Shown here piece after piece: positions 1 through 8,905 of a stretch of 55,644 bases of DNA (within the stretch, counting starts at the first letter, position 1; each line of letters starts with the position of its first letter). The DNA lies in the NCBI GenBank assembly GCA_002338505.1, contig DDIK01000124.1:1-55644 (forward strand), written 5' to 3'. The notes under the pieces were generated by a model that did not search any database, had not been told where the DNA came from, and was given only the letters and a program-made list of their open reading frames with translations. The translations under genes were made by a program, and so were the position numbers. This stretch comes from Bacteriovorax sp. UBA1852 (GTDB lineage: Bacteria; Bdellovibrionota; Bacteriovoracia; Bacteriovoracales; Bacteriovoracaceae).

Positions 1-373
1 GAGACGCTTGTATTGTCTCAAGCTTTGTATTATCGATCTCATTCGTTTTTAGCCTATTAAAGTGAACGATTTTATCTGTGAGATAAGAAAAGTAGAATAT
101 TGGAAATAAGCCTAAGTAGCTAAACCTAAGAAGATAGCCTTTCAATGAGAATATTTTTGAAGCGTAGAAACAAAGTGAAATTGAAGCAAAGAGAATTAAC
201 TCAACGACATTAAATCTTCTAAATATCTGTACTCCTAGGCTCGCGGCCTCATCTCGACTTGAAACTGTTTGAAAAACTAGAGGCACGGCCATCATGTCAA
301 TAAATACAGTCGCTATAAACCATGAGAATATTAATGCGGGTAATATAAGAAGAAAGTATGTCTTTTTTTGCAT
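1..373 (-). CDS. DUF4149/TMEM205-like membrane protein (partial, 3' end outside window)
   Basis: The frame opens at ATG 373-371 and stays open to the window edge, giving 124 codons without the C-terminus. Seen: a hydrophobic segment at about residues 5-28 containing FIDMMAVPLVF, then QIFRRFNVVELILFASISL, which begins a second membrane segment, and at least one more segment. The pattern of a helix with F-x-D-x-x-A-V-P-x-V-F followed by an F-R-R-F-N-x-x-E helix is what I associate with DUF4149 (TMEM205-like) inner-membrane proteins, whose function is not established. The gene lies 40 nt downstream of the HD-GYP-like gene on the same strand and may be co-transcribed with it. The family assignment is from motif memory and is moderate. 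Confidence 0.6.
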   Translation of the reverse strand, partial: MQKKTYFLLILPALIFSWFIATVFIDMMAVPLVFQTVSSRDEAASLGVQIFRRFNVVELILFASISLCFYASKIFSLKGYLLRFSYLGLFPIFYFSYLTDKIVHFNRLKTNEIDNTKLETIQAS

Positions 374-412
374 AATTCATAATAACCGATCATATAACCC
401 ATTGTAAAAGCG

Positions 413-1738
413 CTATGACTTAATTTTCAGGTCTTCTTTTGCCAATTTTTCAAAAGCTTTTAAGACGGTCTTAAAATGACCTGACGTGTAATTTGAAACG
501 ATTTCGTCATAACATAACGACAATTTATTTGGACTAAAAGCAACTTTATAGATTTCTATAACAAATGAGTGGGCCACGATAAAAACGCAATCAAGTTGAT
601 TTAATTGTACTCCTGTTAGACCTTTTGGATAAGAGAGATTCTTGCCAAGACCCTCATGATGATTCCTTACTAGGTTTACGACTTCTTGAGGCATATCATG
701 ATTTTCCTCAAGCATTTTTGCCATTTTTTCAGAATGATCAAAGATTCCTTTTTGGTCTTCCTTATCAATGGCCTGAAGCTTCGCCATATTGAGTGTCTCA
801 AATTGAGCTTTTTGCGCATTTTGATGAGCAAGATCGTGTAACATACAGGCGAGCGAGAGCTTCTTTAGAATCTCCTCACTTTGCCAGTCCATATGCTTAC
901 ATAAAAGGCGAGAAAACGTTAATGTCAAAAAGCTGTGGTCATAAATAAATGTGCCTTTAGAATCTTGAAATAGTTTTAAAATATTTCCAAGCTTCATAGA
1001 ATTTAAATCACTTTCGAGTTCTGTAATGGAATCCTCTACTTGATTTTTTACAAACTCAGTTATTCCAAGTTCAAGAGCCATTTCATGGAGGATTTGATGA
1101 GACTTTCTGAGATAGTCCTCTTTTGACTCAAAAGCATTCTTTGATGCAACTTCAGCAGTAAAGAGCTTTTGACATTTCTTGAAAAAATCATCATCTGCGA
1201 CGTAGAGTTTATTTATATTCTTTTTGATGTATTTTTCAATTACATCTATTTCCATTAGTTCATTTTCACTAGCGATCTTAATAAACTTAGACATACCTAT
1301 TCGAATAAAAATATCACATGGATATTTTTCAACTTTATAAAAATTCTTAAGGTTAATTGGAAAGTATGAGATTGATTGGGAGTTCAATAAGTCTGCCAAT
1401 TTTGTTGCAAGCTCAATAAGTCCAAAATCACTTGATAAAATATTTCTATGGTTTTCTAGTGATTCACTTTCCTCTTTTGAATGAGACAGAAAAAGTACTT
1501 GCTGATTCTTATCCTCAATTATCTTTGAAATATTCTGCTTTAAACTATTGAAGTTTTTTGAACAGAGATCGATCACAAAGAAGTAGCCTTGAACCTTTCT
1601 CTCAAGATGCGGCCTTAAATCACTTAAGCTCGAGACTATTGAAATCTTTCCAATTTTATCAAAAGAGCCCAATACAGAACTAAGCTTTTCAATTGTAATC
1701 GCGTCCTGACTACCAATAATGACTTCAAGTTTTTCCAT
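413..1738 (-). CDS. HD-GYP-like signalling protein with degenerate N-terminal receiver
   Basis: The 441-aa protein has an N-terminal stretch of about 120 residues that resembles a pseudo-receiver (hydrophobic strand, then VIDLCSK with Asp57), a middle region of about 140 residues, and a C-terminal HD domain. In the HD part one sees H301-D302, H335 in FDHSEKM, and H360-H361-E362 followed by YPKGL. That order matches HD-GYP cyclic-di-GMP phosphodiesterases. However, the usual HDxxK lysine is replaced (HDLAH), and the DG-x-GYP segment reads GLGKNLSYP. It may be an active diverged phosphodiesterase or a c-di-GMP-binding or scaffold version. The gene follows tatC by 15 nt on the same strand. No signal peptide or membrane segment is seen, so it is probably cytoplasmic. 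Confidence 0.72.
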   Translation of the reverse strand: MEKLEVIIGSQDAITIEKLSSVLGSFDKIGKISIVSSLSDLRPHLERKVQGYFFVIDLCSKNFNSLKQNISKIIEDKNQQVLFLSHSKEESESLENHRNILSSDFGLIELATKLADLLNSQSISYFPINLKNFYKVEKYPCDIFIRIGMSKFIKIASENELMEIDVIEKYIKKNINKLYVADDDFFKKCQKLFTAEVASKNAFESKEDYLRKSHQILHEMALELGITEFVKNQVEDSITELESDLNSMKLGNILKLFQDSKGTFIYDHSFLTLTFSRLLCKHMDWQSEEILKKLSLACMLHDLAHQNAQKAQFETLNMAKLQAIDKEDQKGIFDHSEKMAKMLEENHDMPQEVVNLVRNHHEGLGKNLSYPKGLTGVQLNQLDCVFIVAHSFVIEIYKVAFSPNKLSLCYDEIVSNYTSGHFKTVLKAFEKLAKEDLKIKS

Positions 1739-1753
1739 TGTCTTTATCTTAGA

Positions 1754-2485
1754 TTAAGAGTGTTGCTTTTCCAAGTACGGATGAACAAGCATTGCAACGG
1801 CAGCAATACCAACCTCATAGAGAACGGCCAGCGGTAACCAGAGGCCTAGCATAGTAATTACATCTGGAGGTGTTAGCATTGCCGAGAAGACAGCAAAACC
1901 AACATACACGTATCTTCTTAAGCTTCTCAAAGAATACTTTGTAACAAGCCCAATAAATCCTAAGATTAGTAAGACGTTAGGTAATTGAAATATAAGACCT
2001 AAGAAGACAAGTACTTTACTAGAAAGAACAAGGTAGTCTTTGAGACTTATTGTCGCTGTGACTTCTGAAACACCAAAGGTCATTAGAGTCTGAAATGTTA
2101 GAGGAAATACTAAGAAGTAACCAAATGCCACGCCCAAACTAAAGAGAAAGAAGCCGACTAAAATGAAAGGTCTTACAGCTTTCTTTTCATAGTCATAAAG
2201 TCCGGGCTTAATAAATTTCCAAACTTGATAAAACCAAAAAGGGCTTGAAAGAATCACTGAAGAATAGAATGCTACCTGAAACTGAGCCAGAACTTTATCG
2301 AGAAGTCCTAAGAAGACGACTTGTCCACCATCTTGAAGGTTTGCTCGAAGAGGTCTCAAGAGAATTTCCTGAATAATTTCCCCTTGCCCGTAACAGACAA
2401 GAAAAGCAATAAGGAGAATAATTACTACTCGAACAACTACCGTGCGTAACTCTTCTAAATGTTCTGTTATCCCCATTTCTTTCAA
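1754..2485 (-). CDS. tatC: Sec-independent (Tat) translocase subunit TatC
   Basis: This is the core receptor of the twin-arginine translocase, which exports folded, often cofactor-bearing proteins across the inner membrane. The 243-aa product has the family length, the N-terminal signature MGITEHLEELR and six hydrophobic segments. The start is ambiguous: TTG at 2485 has AAGGA six bases upstream, while ATG at 2476 (MGITEH) has a poorer site. I chose the TTG on spacing. No tatA or tatB is present in the window, so the partners lie elsewhere. The identification is secure; only the first three residues are in doubt. Confidence 0.95.
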   Translation of the reverse strand: MKEMGITEHLEELRTVVVRVVIILLIAFLVCYGQGEIIQEILLRPLRANLQDGGQVVFLGLLDKVLAQFQVAFYSSVILSSPFWFYQVWKFIKPGLYDYEKKAVRPFILVGFFLFSLGVAFGYFLVFPLTFQTLMTFGVSEVTATISLKDYLVLSSKVLVFLGLIFQLPNVLLILGFIGLVTKYSLRSLRRYVYVGFAVFSAMLTPPDVITMLGLWLPLAVLYEVGIAAVAMLVHPYLEKQHS

Positions 2486-2558
2486 ATTCTATCCTTGTTC
2501 AAGCACTCAAGCTAATTAGAAACTAACCGATATTACTAATATACAATAAAAAGCTAAA

Positions 2559-3128
2559 ATGGAAAATATGACACACTTTTTAATACTTAAGATCATAACG
2601 CTATCAATTCTCTGTGCCAACAGTTTTAGTATGACTCTACTCCAATGTCTCGCCAAAGAAGAAACTTACTATGCAAAAATTAAATATACTGGACCAAATT
2701 ACAAGCTTAATCAGGTGATGATTGAAGAGATCACTTCCCTTGGAAATTTATCTTTAACAGAGAGTTATAATAAGAAAATTTGTTATAATTCGGCATTCCC
2801 ATCATTAAGGCTCCTTGAATATCTTCTTAAAAAAGAAGAGCGACTCATGAAGTTTGAAGTCGACAACACTCTTCAACATATTACTTACAAGGCTCTACTA
2901 GACAAGAGTGGGAATATCTTTATATCCTACCTCACTGGACTACAGGCTACTTTTACTGTGCCAGGTTGTATTGAAAAGAAAGTTCCAGAGATAAAGACCT
3001 TAATGGAGAGATATCTCTATCTCCAAGAGGATGTTAATAAGACTGTTCTTGATGGCTCCCACGAATTTATTGATTCTCTGTTTATCAAACTTAATAACCC
3101 AAAGACATTTAAAGGCTGCTCTAAATAG
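2559..3128 (+). CDS. Exported protein of unknown function
   Basis: This 189-aa protein has an N-terminal hydrophobic stretch (about residues 5-25, ending near NSFS) that reads as a Sec signal peptide. The mature part is rich in Lys, Tyr and Leu with four cysteines (CLAK, KKICY, PGCIE, KGCSK) that could form disulfides. I recognise no domain. It is divergent from tatC and converges on the NifU-like gene, overlapping its end by 8 bases. Coding is supported by the signal peptide and the lack of a competing frame. A periplasmic or surface location is inferred. Confidence 0.6.
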   Translation: MENMTHFLILKIITLSILCANSFSMTLLQCLAKEETYYAKIKYTGPNYKLNQVMIEEITSLGNLSLTESYNKKICYNSAFPSLRLLEYLLKKEERLMKFEVDNTLQHITYKALLDKSGNIFISYLTGLQATFTVPGCIEKKVPEIKTLMERYLYLQEDVNKTVLDGSHEFIDSLFIKLNNPKTFKGCSK

Positions 3129-3849
3129 CAATCAATTTAAGGTGAGATTTTTGGCAGAACTCGACTAGCGAGGACTTCGAATTATCTTTTGAAAGATTTG
3201 AAACATAGAGATGATTATCAATCAATGAAGCAACCTCAATTCCCTCTTTCTGGGCCAAAGGAATTACATAATTAAGCAATAGCTCACTAGCACAAATCTG
3301 AGTATCATTAACTTGATACAAGGACTTTTTCTCTTTAAGAACTGATACTTTTGAGTTTTCTTCGAGCTCTTCAAACTTTCTTGGAATTAAGTCGTACTCT
3401 TTTATAATGTCACCAACACAAGTTCCGCAACCAGCACCAGCACTAGTTTCCTTAGTTAAGGTGAGCATATCAATGATCTTTAAAGAGCCTATTACCTCAT
3501 TGATCTGATCATGACTAAGTCCGAAGCAGCGACACAAAAGAGGTTTTGACTCTGTTAAAAGGTGTGAATTTAGCGAATAGAATAACTTTTGATGAATGAG
3601 CCAAAGAATATACTTAGAATCAGTTTTATCTGATGACTCAATCATACCCTCTAGGCCCTTAAAAATATCTTTCTTAGAGCTCATGAGTTGATCAAAACTA
3701 GTCGTAACAATTTCTAGAGAATCTTTTTCAGAATTTCCCTCGATACAGAAGTCCTTAACAATATTCTTATTGTTGAGGTCAATATCAAGCTTAAAAAATG
3801 ATGACTTATATTGAATTGGTATTGAGAAATTATAAAAGCTTACGCTCAT
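3121..3849 (-). CDS. NifU-like protein with a BFD-type [2Fe-2S] domain
   Basis: The central part (about residues 103-150) reads CRCFGLSHDQI and then SAGAGCGTC, giving C106-x-C108 and C141-x2-C144. This is the ligand pattern of the bacterioferritin-associated-ferredoxin/NifU-central [2Fe-2S] domain. The flanks, about 100 residues before and 90 after, sit where NifU has its IscU and Nfu domains. The N-terminal part has only one Cys, and the C-terminal part lacks the Nfu CxxC, so if related they have lost their cluster sites. The ATG overlaps the stop of map (ATGA), so translation is probably coupled. A role in Fe-S electron transfer or cluster handling is inferred. Confidence 0.65.
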   Translation of the reverse strand: MSVSFYNFSIPIQYKSSFFKLDIDLNNKNIVKDFCIEGNSEKDSLEIVTTSFDQLMSSKKDIFKGLEGMIESSDKTDSKYILWLIHQKLFYSLNSHLLTESKPLLCRCFGLSHDQINEVIGSLKIIDMLTLTKETSAGAGCGTCVGDIIKEYDLIPRKFEELEENSKVSVLKEKKSLYQVNDTQICASELLLNYVIPLAQKEGIEVASLIDNHLYVSNLSKDNSKSSLVEFCQKSHLKLIAI

Positions 3850-4610
3850 GCTTTCTCATCAGACCTGAGAGTAAGAATCTCATGGCCAGTCTCTGTCACG
3901 AGAATCGTATGTTCAAATTGAGCAGACCACTTCTTATCTTTTGTAACAACGGTCCAGCCATCTTTAAGGACTTTACCGTCTTTCTTACCAAGATTAATCA
4001 TAGGCTCAATAGTAAAAGTCATTCCTGGCTTTATCTGCGCTCCAGTTCCGCGCTTTCCAACATGAACAACCTGTGGATCTTCATGAAACTCTCTTCCGAT
4101 TCCATGACCACAGTAGTCCTCAACAACAGAATAACCAAGGTCATTGGCATATTCACTAATGACAGCGCCGATATCACCAATATGGCCTCCAGGCTTGACC
4201 TGATCAATTCCCTTTCTCATACACTCGTAAGTCACTTCTACAAGCTTTCTTACTTCAGGAGAAACGTTTCCAACGAGGAAAGTCTTATTTGTGTCTCCAT
4301 GAAATTTATTAAGATATGTGGTCACATCAATATTGAGAATATCACCGTCTTTTAAAATATCTTTTTCACTTGGAATCCCATGACAAATCACTTCATTGAG
4401 TGAAGTACATACCGACTTTGGAAAACCGTGGTAATCTAGCGGAGATGGGTATGCTCCATGCTTTAAAATATATTCATGACAAAGGGTATTCAGCTCTTCT
4501 GTTGAAACACCTGGCTTAATGAAGTCTTCTATATATTCGAGAGTATTCTTGGCAAGCTCGCAAGTCTTTCTCATTAATTCGATTTCTCTTTTAGATTTTA
4601 TTGATATCAT
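3846..4610 (-). CDS. map: Methionine aminopeptidase, type I
   Basis: It removes the initiator methionine from nascent proteins in the cytosol. The 254-aa length fits the type I enzyme. All five dinuclear-metal ligands are visible: D95 (ILNIDVT), D106 (FHGDTNK), H169 (CGHGIGREF), E202 (FTIEPM) and E233 (QFEHTI). The signature SVCTSLNEVICHGIP precedes them. The gene is transcribed leftwards with the NifU-like gene coupled by a 4-base overlap, and lies divergent from the D-2-hydroxyacid dehydrogenase with 97 bases between. The assignment is firm. Confidence 0.97.
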   Translation of the reverse strand: MISIKSKREIELMRKTCELAKNTLEYIEDFIKPGVSTEELNTLCHEYILKHGAYPSPLDYHGFPKSVCTSLNEVICHGIPSEKDILKDGDILNIDVTTYLNKFHGDTNKTFLVGNVSPEVRKLVEVTYECMRKGIDQVKPGGHIGDIGAVISEYANDLGYSVVEDYCGHGIGREFHEDPQVVHVGKRGTGAQIKPGMTFTIEPMINLGKKDGKVLKDGWTVVTKDKKWSAQFEHTILVTETGHEILTLRSDEKA

Positions 4611-4707
4611 TTTTAACTCACATTGTTATTTTACTGAATCATACAATATTTAATACGTTAATTCTACGTAATTGTCATGCCCCTAGATTCCTGCTACTAA
4701 GTTAAAT

Positions 4708-5673
4708 ATGAGACAAAGAACATTAGTATTTAGACCATCGACTTCAGAATACCAAGCCAGTGATTTCAATGAGAAAGAGCGTGCTTCTATGACCAAACTT
4801 GGGCTTGATTATTCACAAAACTTTCAAGAAGCAAAGAGCGCAGATCAGGTCATTCTGATAACCACATCCCAGATAAAAACAGATGAACTTAAGGGATATC
4901 TTAAAGAGCTCGAGATAAAACTCATCATTCATCCAAATTCAGGTTATGACAATTTCACAAAAGAGCTCGTCGAAAGCTTTGATTCGCATATCGTTATAGG
5001 AAATCAAATTAGAGCAGCGGCTGTTTTTCAATATACAACATCTTGTCTCTTAGACGCTCTTGGTAAAATACCCTTTGAGAATGGTTGGGATGATAAGAGA
5101 TTATATTCACGCAATCTAAAAAAGAAAGTAACCGTTTATGGTAGAGGCCATATTGGTAAGAAGCTTGAGAAATTTCTCATAGCTTCAGATATGAACTTCA
5201 ATTTTATTGATCCCTACCAAGAGGATAAAAATTCTGTAGGAAATCATAAAATAGAAGAAACAGATATATTTATCCTTCTTTGTAGCCTCAATGAAAAAAG
5301 TTATCACATTTTGGGCAAGAACTTCTTTTCTAATATAAAAGAAAGCTCCGTTATCATTAATCCGGCCCGCGGAAAGCTCATTGATGAGACTGTACTTATT
5401 GAGTTTTTAAATAAAAATAAAAAGTCTTTTGCCTATCTCGATGTTTTTGAAAACGAACCAAAAGACTTATCAGCACTTAGTAAGGAACTTAAGAATAACA
5501 ATGCCCTTCTAAGTTCACATGTCGCTGGCGTGTATGATGATATCGATGATGCGATCATTGAATTTGAAACTAAAGTCATCTCTGATTATTTAAGTGGAGA
5601 TATTGAAGGATTTAAAAAAGTCCATGAATATGCTATTCTTAGTAATAGATTAAAAGACGGTATTCTAATATGA
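4708..5673 (+). CDS. D-2-hydroxyacid dehydrogenase family protein (NAD-dependent)
   Basis: The 321-aa protein has the two-domain pattern of the D-isomer 2-hydroxyacid dehydrogenases. The NAD-binding loop VYGRGHIGKKLEKF lies near residue 150. The active-site Arg is in INPARGKLIDE, a Glu in LDVFENEP, and the catalytic His in LSSHVAG. Related enzymes include phosphoglycerate, lactate and erythronate-4-phosphate dehydrogenases. The short length (no ACT domain) argues against a long SerA, and the substrate cannot be read from the sequence. Its stop overlaps the start of the ureohydrolase gene (ATGA), the first of three overlapping plus-strand genes. Confidence 0.85.
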   Translation: MRQRTLVFRPSTSEYQASDFNEKERASMTKLGLDYSQNFQEAKSADQVILITTSQIKTDELKGYLKELEIKLIIHPNSGYDNFTKELVESFDSHIVIGNQIRAAAVFQYTTSCLLDALGKIPFENGWDDKRLYSRNLKKKVTVYGRGHIGKKLEKFLIASDMNFNFIDPYQEDKNSVGNHKIEETDIFILLCSLNEKSYHILGKNFFSNIKESSVIINPARGKLIDETVLIEFLNKNKKSFAYLDVFENEPKDLSALSKELKNNNALLSSHVAGVYDDIDDAIIEFETKVISDYLSGDIEGFKKVHEYAILSNRLKDGILI

Positions 5674-6770
5674 CAAAAACAATGAACCTTAATAAGAACT
5701 TATACTCTTACCTCTGCCCTCCTGGCTCTGGTGTCTTCACCGTGAATACGGCCAAGGAGCACAAAGATGTTTTACAGAAGAAACTCTATGGAGAAAGTAA
5801 CGATATTACAAAGAGCTGGCAAGAAAGCCTCAAAGGTCTTGATGATCAAAGAGGTGCTCTTATGCTTGGAATCTGTAGTGACTGCGGTGGCGGAATTCAA
5901 AGAGGTGCGAATTGGGGACCTCTCTATCTTAGAAATCAAATAATACAAGCACATGAAAGTACTAAGTACTTTGATATTGGAGATGTTAGAGTTATCCCTC
6001 ATCTCTTACACGATAAGTATCTCAATGAACAAACTTTAAGAAATTGTAAAGAAGCTCTGTACGAAGACAAAGAGAGCGAACTGCCAGTTTCACCACTAAG
6101 CATCTCAAAGAAATGCTGTGATGATATCTATGAAAACATTAAAGACGTGGGTATCTTTTCAATTGGTGGCGACCACTCAGTTAGCTACCCTATTGTAAAA
6201 TCTTGGCTAGAACATAAGAACAGGAATAATATTAAGGCCGCTATTATTCACTTTGATGCCCATACTGATCTTCTTGTTACAAGGCTAGGAATTGATCTGT
6301 GTTTTGGGAGTTGGCTGACTCACGTTCTGCCTGATCTTAGTGATCCTAAACTATGTTATCAATTTGGCATACGCTCAACTGGAAAAGATAGAAACCACTG
6401 GGAAAATCAATTTGGAATTCACCAGTACTGGACAAGAGAAGTAAAAGAGATAGGCCCTTTAAAATTAATAGATAAAGTTATTAAAGAGCTTAAAGATAAT
6501 GGCGTACAAGAAGTCTATATAAGTTTTGATATCGATGCTCTTGATTCAAAGTTTGCAGCTGCGACAGGTACACCTGAGCCAGAAGGACTTGAGCCTCATG
6601 AATGCGTGATTATGATTGACCGCTTGGCCGAAGAATTAAAAGTCACCGGTGGAGATGTTGTAGAGATTGCACCTCGAATTGGTGACGAGCAAAATTCAAA
6701 GAGAACACTAGAGTGCGGTGCCATTATCGCTTCTCGTATTATAGAGGCCATTAATAGTGCCTATAGTTAA
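5670..6770 (+). CDS. Ureohydrolase (arginase/agmatinase/formiminoglutamase family)
   Basis: This is a metal-dependent amidinohydrolase of the arginase superfamily. The binuclear Mn ligands are all present: H169 in GGDHSVSYP, D196, H198 and D200 in FDAHTD, and D287 and D289 in SFDIDALD, with the downstream TGTPEPEGL motif. At 366 aa it is longer than the usual 300-320, mainly through an N-terminal extension of roughly 60 residues. Specificity for arginine, agmatine, guanidinobutyrate or formiminoglutamate cannot be decided here. It is coupled to its neighbours by overlaps of 4 bases upstream and 14 bases downstream. Confidence 0.88.
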   Translation: MTKTMNLNKNLYSYLCPPGSGVFTVNTAKEHKDVLQKKLYGESNDITKSWQESLKGLDDQRGALMLGICSDCGGGIQRGANWGPLYLRNQIIQAHESTKYFDIGDVRVIPHLLHDKYLNEQTLRNCKEALYEDKESELPVSPLSISKKCCDDIYENIKDVGIFSIGGDHSVSYPIVKSWLEHKNRNNIKAAIIHFDAHTDLLVTRLGIDLCFGSWLTHVLPDLSDPKLCYQFGIRSTGKDRNHWENQFGIHQYWTREVKEIGPLKLIDKVIKELKDNGVQEVYISFDIDALDSKFAAATGTPEPEGLEPHECVIMIDRLAEELKVTGGDVVEIAPRIGDEQNSKRTLECGAIIASRIIEAINSAYS

Positions 6771-7443
6771 ATTCCCCCCCATTAGCAGTGCTGACGATCA
6801 AGGAATTGTAGCGATCGGAGGAGACCTTCATATAGAGTCTTTGAAGTTAGCTTATCGCCAAGGAATTTTTCCTTGGCCTATTTCTGAAGACTACCCTCTT
6901 GCTTGGTTTAGTCCTGATCCACGAGCTGTATTTGAAACAAGTGATATTCATATACCTAAGAAGTTAGCTAAATTTATTAGAAATTGTGATTACAAGATCA
7001 CTTATAATACGGCCTTTGAAAAAATCATCACAAGAGCTCGTGAAATTCATAAGAACTCTAAAGAAGGAACTTGGATCACTCCAGAAGTCATAAGTGCTTA
7101 TGTGCAATTATTCAGAGAGGGAAATGCCTATAGTGTTGAAGTGTGGCAAGAAAAGGAATTGATCGGCGGACTCTACGGTGTTTGCTTTGGGCATTTTATT
7201 AACGGCGAGTCGATGTTTCATGAAAAAGATAACGCCTCAAAGATTGCTCTTTTTTCCATTCTTCATAATGTAAAGAAAATGGGTATAAGGTATTATGATA
7301 CTCAAATGGTTACGACTATAACGGGGTCCCTTGGTGCGAAGGAATTGAAAAGGGATGACTTCTTGGGCTATCTTGGTGAGTGTCTTGAAAAAGATAATAT
7401 CAATTTTGTGAACTTTGAGCGGACTCTTGATTTTGATCTTTAG
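6757..7443 (+). CDS. aat: Leucyl/phenylalanyl-tRNA--protein transferase
   Basis: It adds Leu or Phe from aminoacyl-tRNA to N-terminal Lys or Arg of proteins, marking them for ClpS/ClpAP degradation (N-degron pathway). The 228-aa product has the family's N-terminal pattern: FPPISSADDQGIVAIGGDL, then YRQGIFPWP and WFSPDPR, and the central GGLYGVCFGHFINGESMF. The start is GTG at 6757 inside the end of the ureohydrolase gene (14-base overlap), because the conserved FPP motif begins only five residues after it. It is the third gene of the overlapping plus-strand set. Confidence 0.96.
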   Translation: MPIVKFPPISSADDQGIVAIGGDLHIESLKLAYRQGIFPWPISEDYPLAWFSPDPRAVFETSDIHIPKKLAKFIRNCDYKITYNTAFEKIITRAREIHKNSKEGTWITPEVISAYVQLFREGNAYSVEVWQEKELIGGLYGVCFGHFINGESMFHEKDNASKIALFSILHNVKKMGIRYYDTQMVTTITGSLGAKELKRDDFLGYLGECLEKDNINFVNFERTLDFDL

Positions 7444-7452
7444 ATATTTTGT

Positions 7453-8355
7453 CTATTCATTATCTAAAATAGTAAAGCAATTGATAACTGGTTTAAGGGT
7501 TGTCCAATTAATAATAAACGGACTTAGGTCAAGTTTTGGAATTCTTTCATAACCTTGATGGCGCAGAGCCTTTTTCATGCAAAATAAGAGAATCAAAATG
7601 ATCAGCTAAGGTCAACTCTTCAATATCTCCACCGGAAAACATATTTTTGATAGGGTTTCTAAAGATATCTTCGTTTAGGGTTGAAAATACTTCTACTCCC
7701 TTAATCGTATTGATGATATATTTTTCAATTGAGTTCTTTTCTTGTAAGAGTTTTCTTTTTGATAAGGCATATGTTCAATTTCACCACTACCAGTATATTG
7801 TCCGACAACGATAGATTTGTCTCCATATGTCTCATTAACATATTCTCCAAAAACTTTATCGCGATATGCTCCGTTAGAAACTTTTTTCATCATATGAGCA
7901 TTGTGGCCCCAAATAATTACTTTATCAGACTTAATTTTATGGTCCATCAGTTTCTTAAAGTTATTAAACATCGTTTTATCTCGAAAGGTTCGAGAATCCC
8001 TACCACTGACCTTTTTTAATTCAAAATATTTTTCTAAGTCAATTCCTTCTATTTCAAATCCATCTATTTGGATTTTAGATTCTTTAACAAAGTCTACTAG
8101 CGATACCATTTCTTCTGTATGATACACCTCATGAAGAAAGTTCTTTAGATAATCAATTGAATGTACCCTTAAAAGATTATCATGACAGATTGGGCGCTTA
8201 ACAGACTCAATAAGCAAGTGCTTAAAGCCTTGCTCCTTATTGAGTATTTTAATTAAATCAATACGAAGTTGATTTTGCTCCATAATACCATGGGCACTTT
8301 CACCCAGCAGTACTATTTGGCGATTATCAATGTGCTTTATTAATGTATTAAACAT
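7453..8355 (-). pseudogene. Erythromycin-esterase-family protein, frame disrupted twice
   Basis: From ATG 8355 the frame encodes a family N-terminus (VLLGESAHG near residues 16-23, then FKHLLIES and a later WGHNAHM) and stops at 7693. Family-like sequence continues in another frame: from about 7740 it reads KNSIEKYIINTIKGVEVF and on to ADHFDSLILHEK, ending at 7547. From about 7575 the original frame resumes with RHQGYERIPKLDLSPF and stops at 7453. One missing base near 7737-7740 (TTTT run on the plus strand) and one extra base near 7571-7575 (TTTTT run) explain this. The repaired protein would be about 300 aa. It is either a decaying gene or two homopolymer errors in the sequence. Confidence 0.75.
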
Positions 8356-8382
8356 AATTTAAAAGGTTGTAAACTTCATATA

Positions 8383-8841
8383 TTATTTCAATTTTTTAAT
8401 TAGTAATAAACACGGATTCCATTCATCCCATAGTGTTTTAAATTCTTCTAATGGCTCAAAGCCACATGATAAATAGAAGTGTCGAGTATTTCCATAGTTT
8501 TTATCAGGACTACTATCTGAAAGAGTTTTAACTTGTAGTAACTCAACATCCAGATCCTTTAAGTAAGTTTCAGCATCATTCAATAATCTCTTTCCGATCC
8601 CTCGCCCATGAAAATCAGGATAAAGGCCCATAATATATACCTCATAAGATTTCTTAAAGTGCTTTTTTAATGAGATAAAACCAATAGGCTTTTCATTTTC
8701 AAATGCAACCCAAAGAGGCTTATCCTTAACTCCATTGATATAAGCTTGTGTCGACTCTTCAATTCCAAACCACTCAGGTAAAGAACGTAAGATAGGCTCG
8801 ACAAAAATATCTTTATTTTCTTCTATAAACTTAATTTCCAT
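8383..8841 (-). CDS. GNAT-family N-acetyltransferase
   Basis: This 152-aa protein has the GNAT acetyl-CoA binding motif A, GLYPDFHGRGIGKRLLNDAE (R/Q-x-x-G-x-G/A type), preceded by the VYIMG strand and followed by LLQVKTL and a C-terminal YLSCGFEPLEEFKTLW typical of motif B. The substrate is unknown; it could be a small amine or a protein. It lies 27 bases upstream of the disrupted esterase-family gene on the same strand. The fold assignment is firm and the function open. Confidence 0.88.
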   Translation of the reverse strand: MEIKFIEENKDIFVEPILRSLPEWFGIEESTQAYINGVKDKPLWVAFENEKPIGFISLKKHFKKSYEVYIMGLYPDFHGRGIGKRLLNDAETYLKDLDVELLQVKTLSDSSPDKNYGNTRHFYLSCGFEPLEEFKTLWDEWNPCLLLIKKLK

Positions 8842-8905
8842 ATCTAATTTCTATAGGAAAGTACTCATAAAGTTGACTAAAAGTTCATTTTATTAGGTGT
8901 CCCAG

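Noticed and set aside
3798..4355. Plus-strand open frame of 185 codons opposite map
   Set aside because: It lies fully over map and the start of the NifU-like gene, which have clear motifs; it has no recognisable domain.
7560..7750. Programmed frameshifting in the esterase-family gene
   Set aside because: No slippery heptamer with downstream structure is apparent, and two opposite shifts would be needed.
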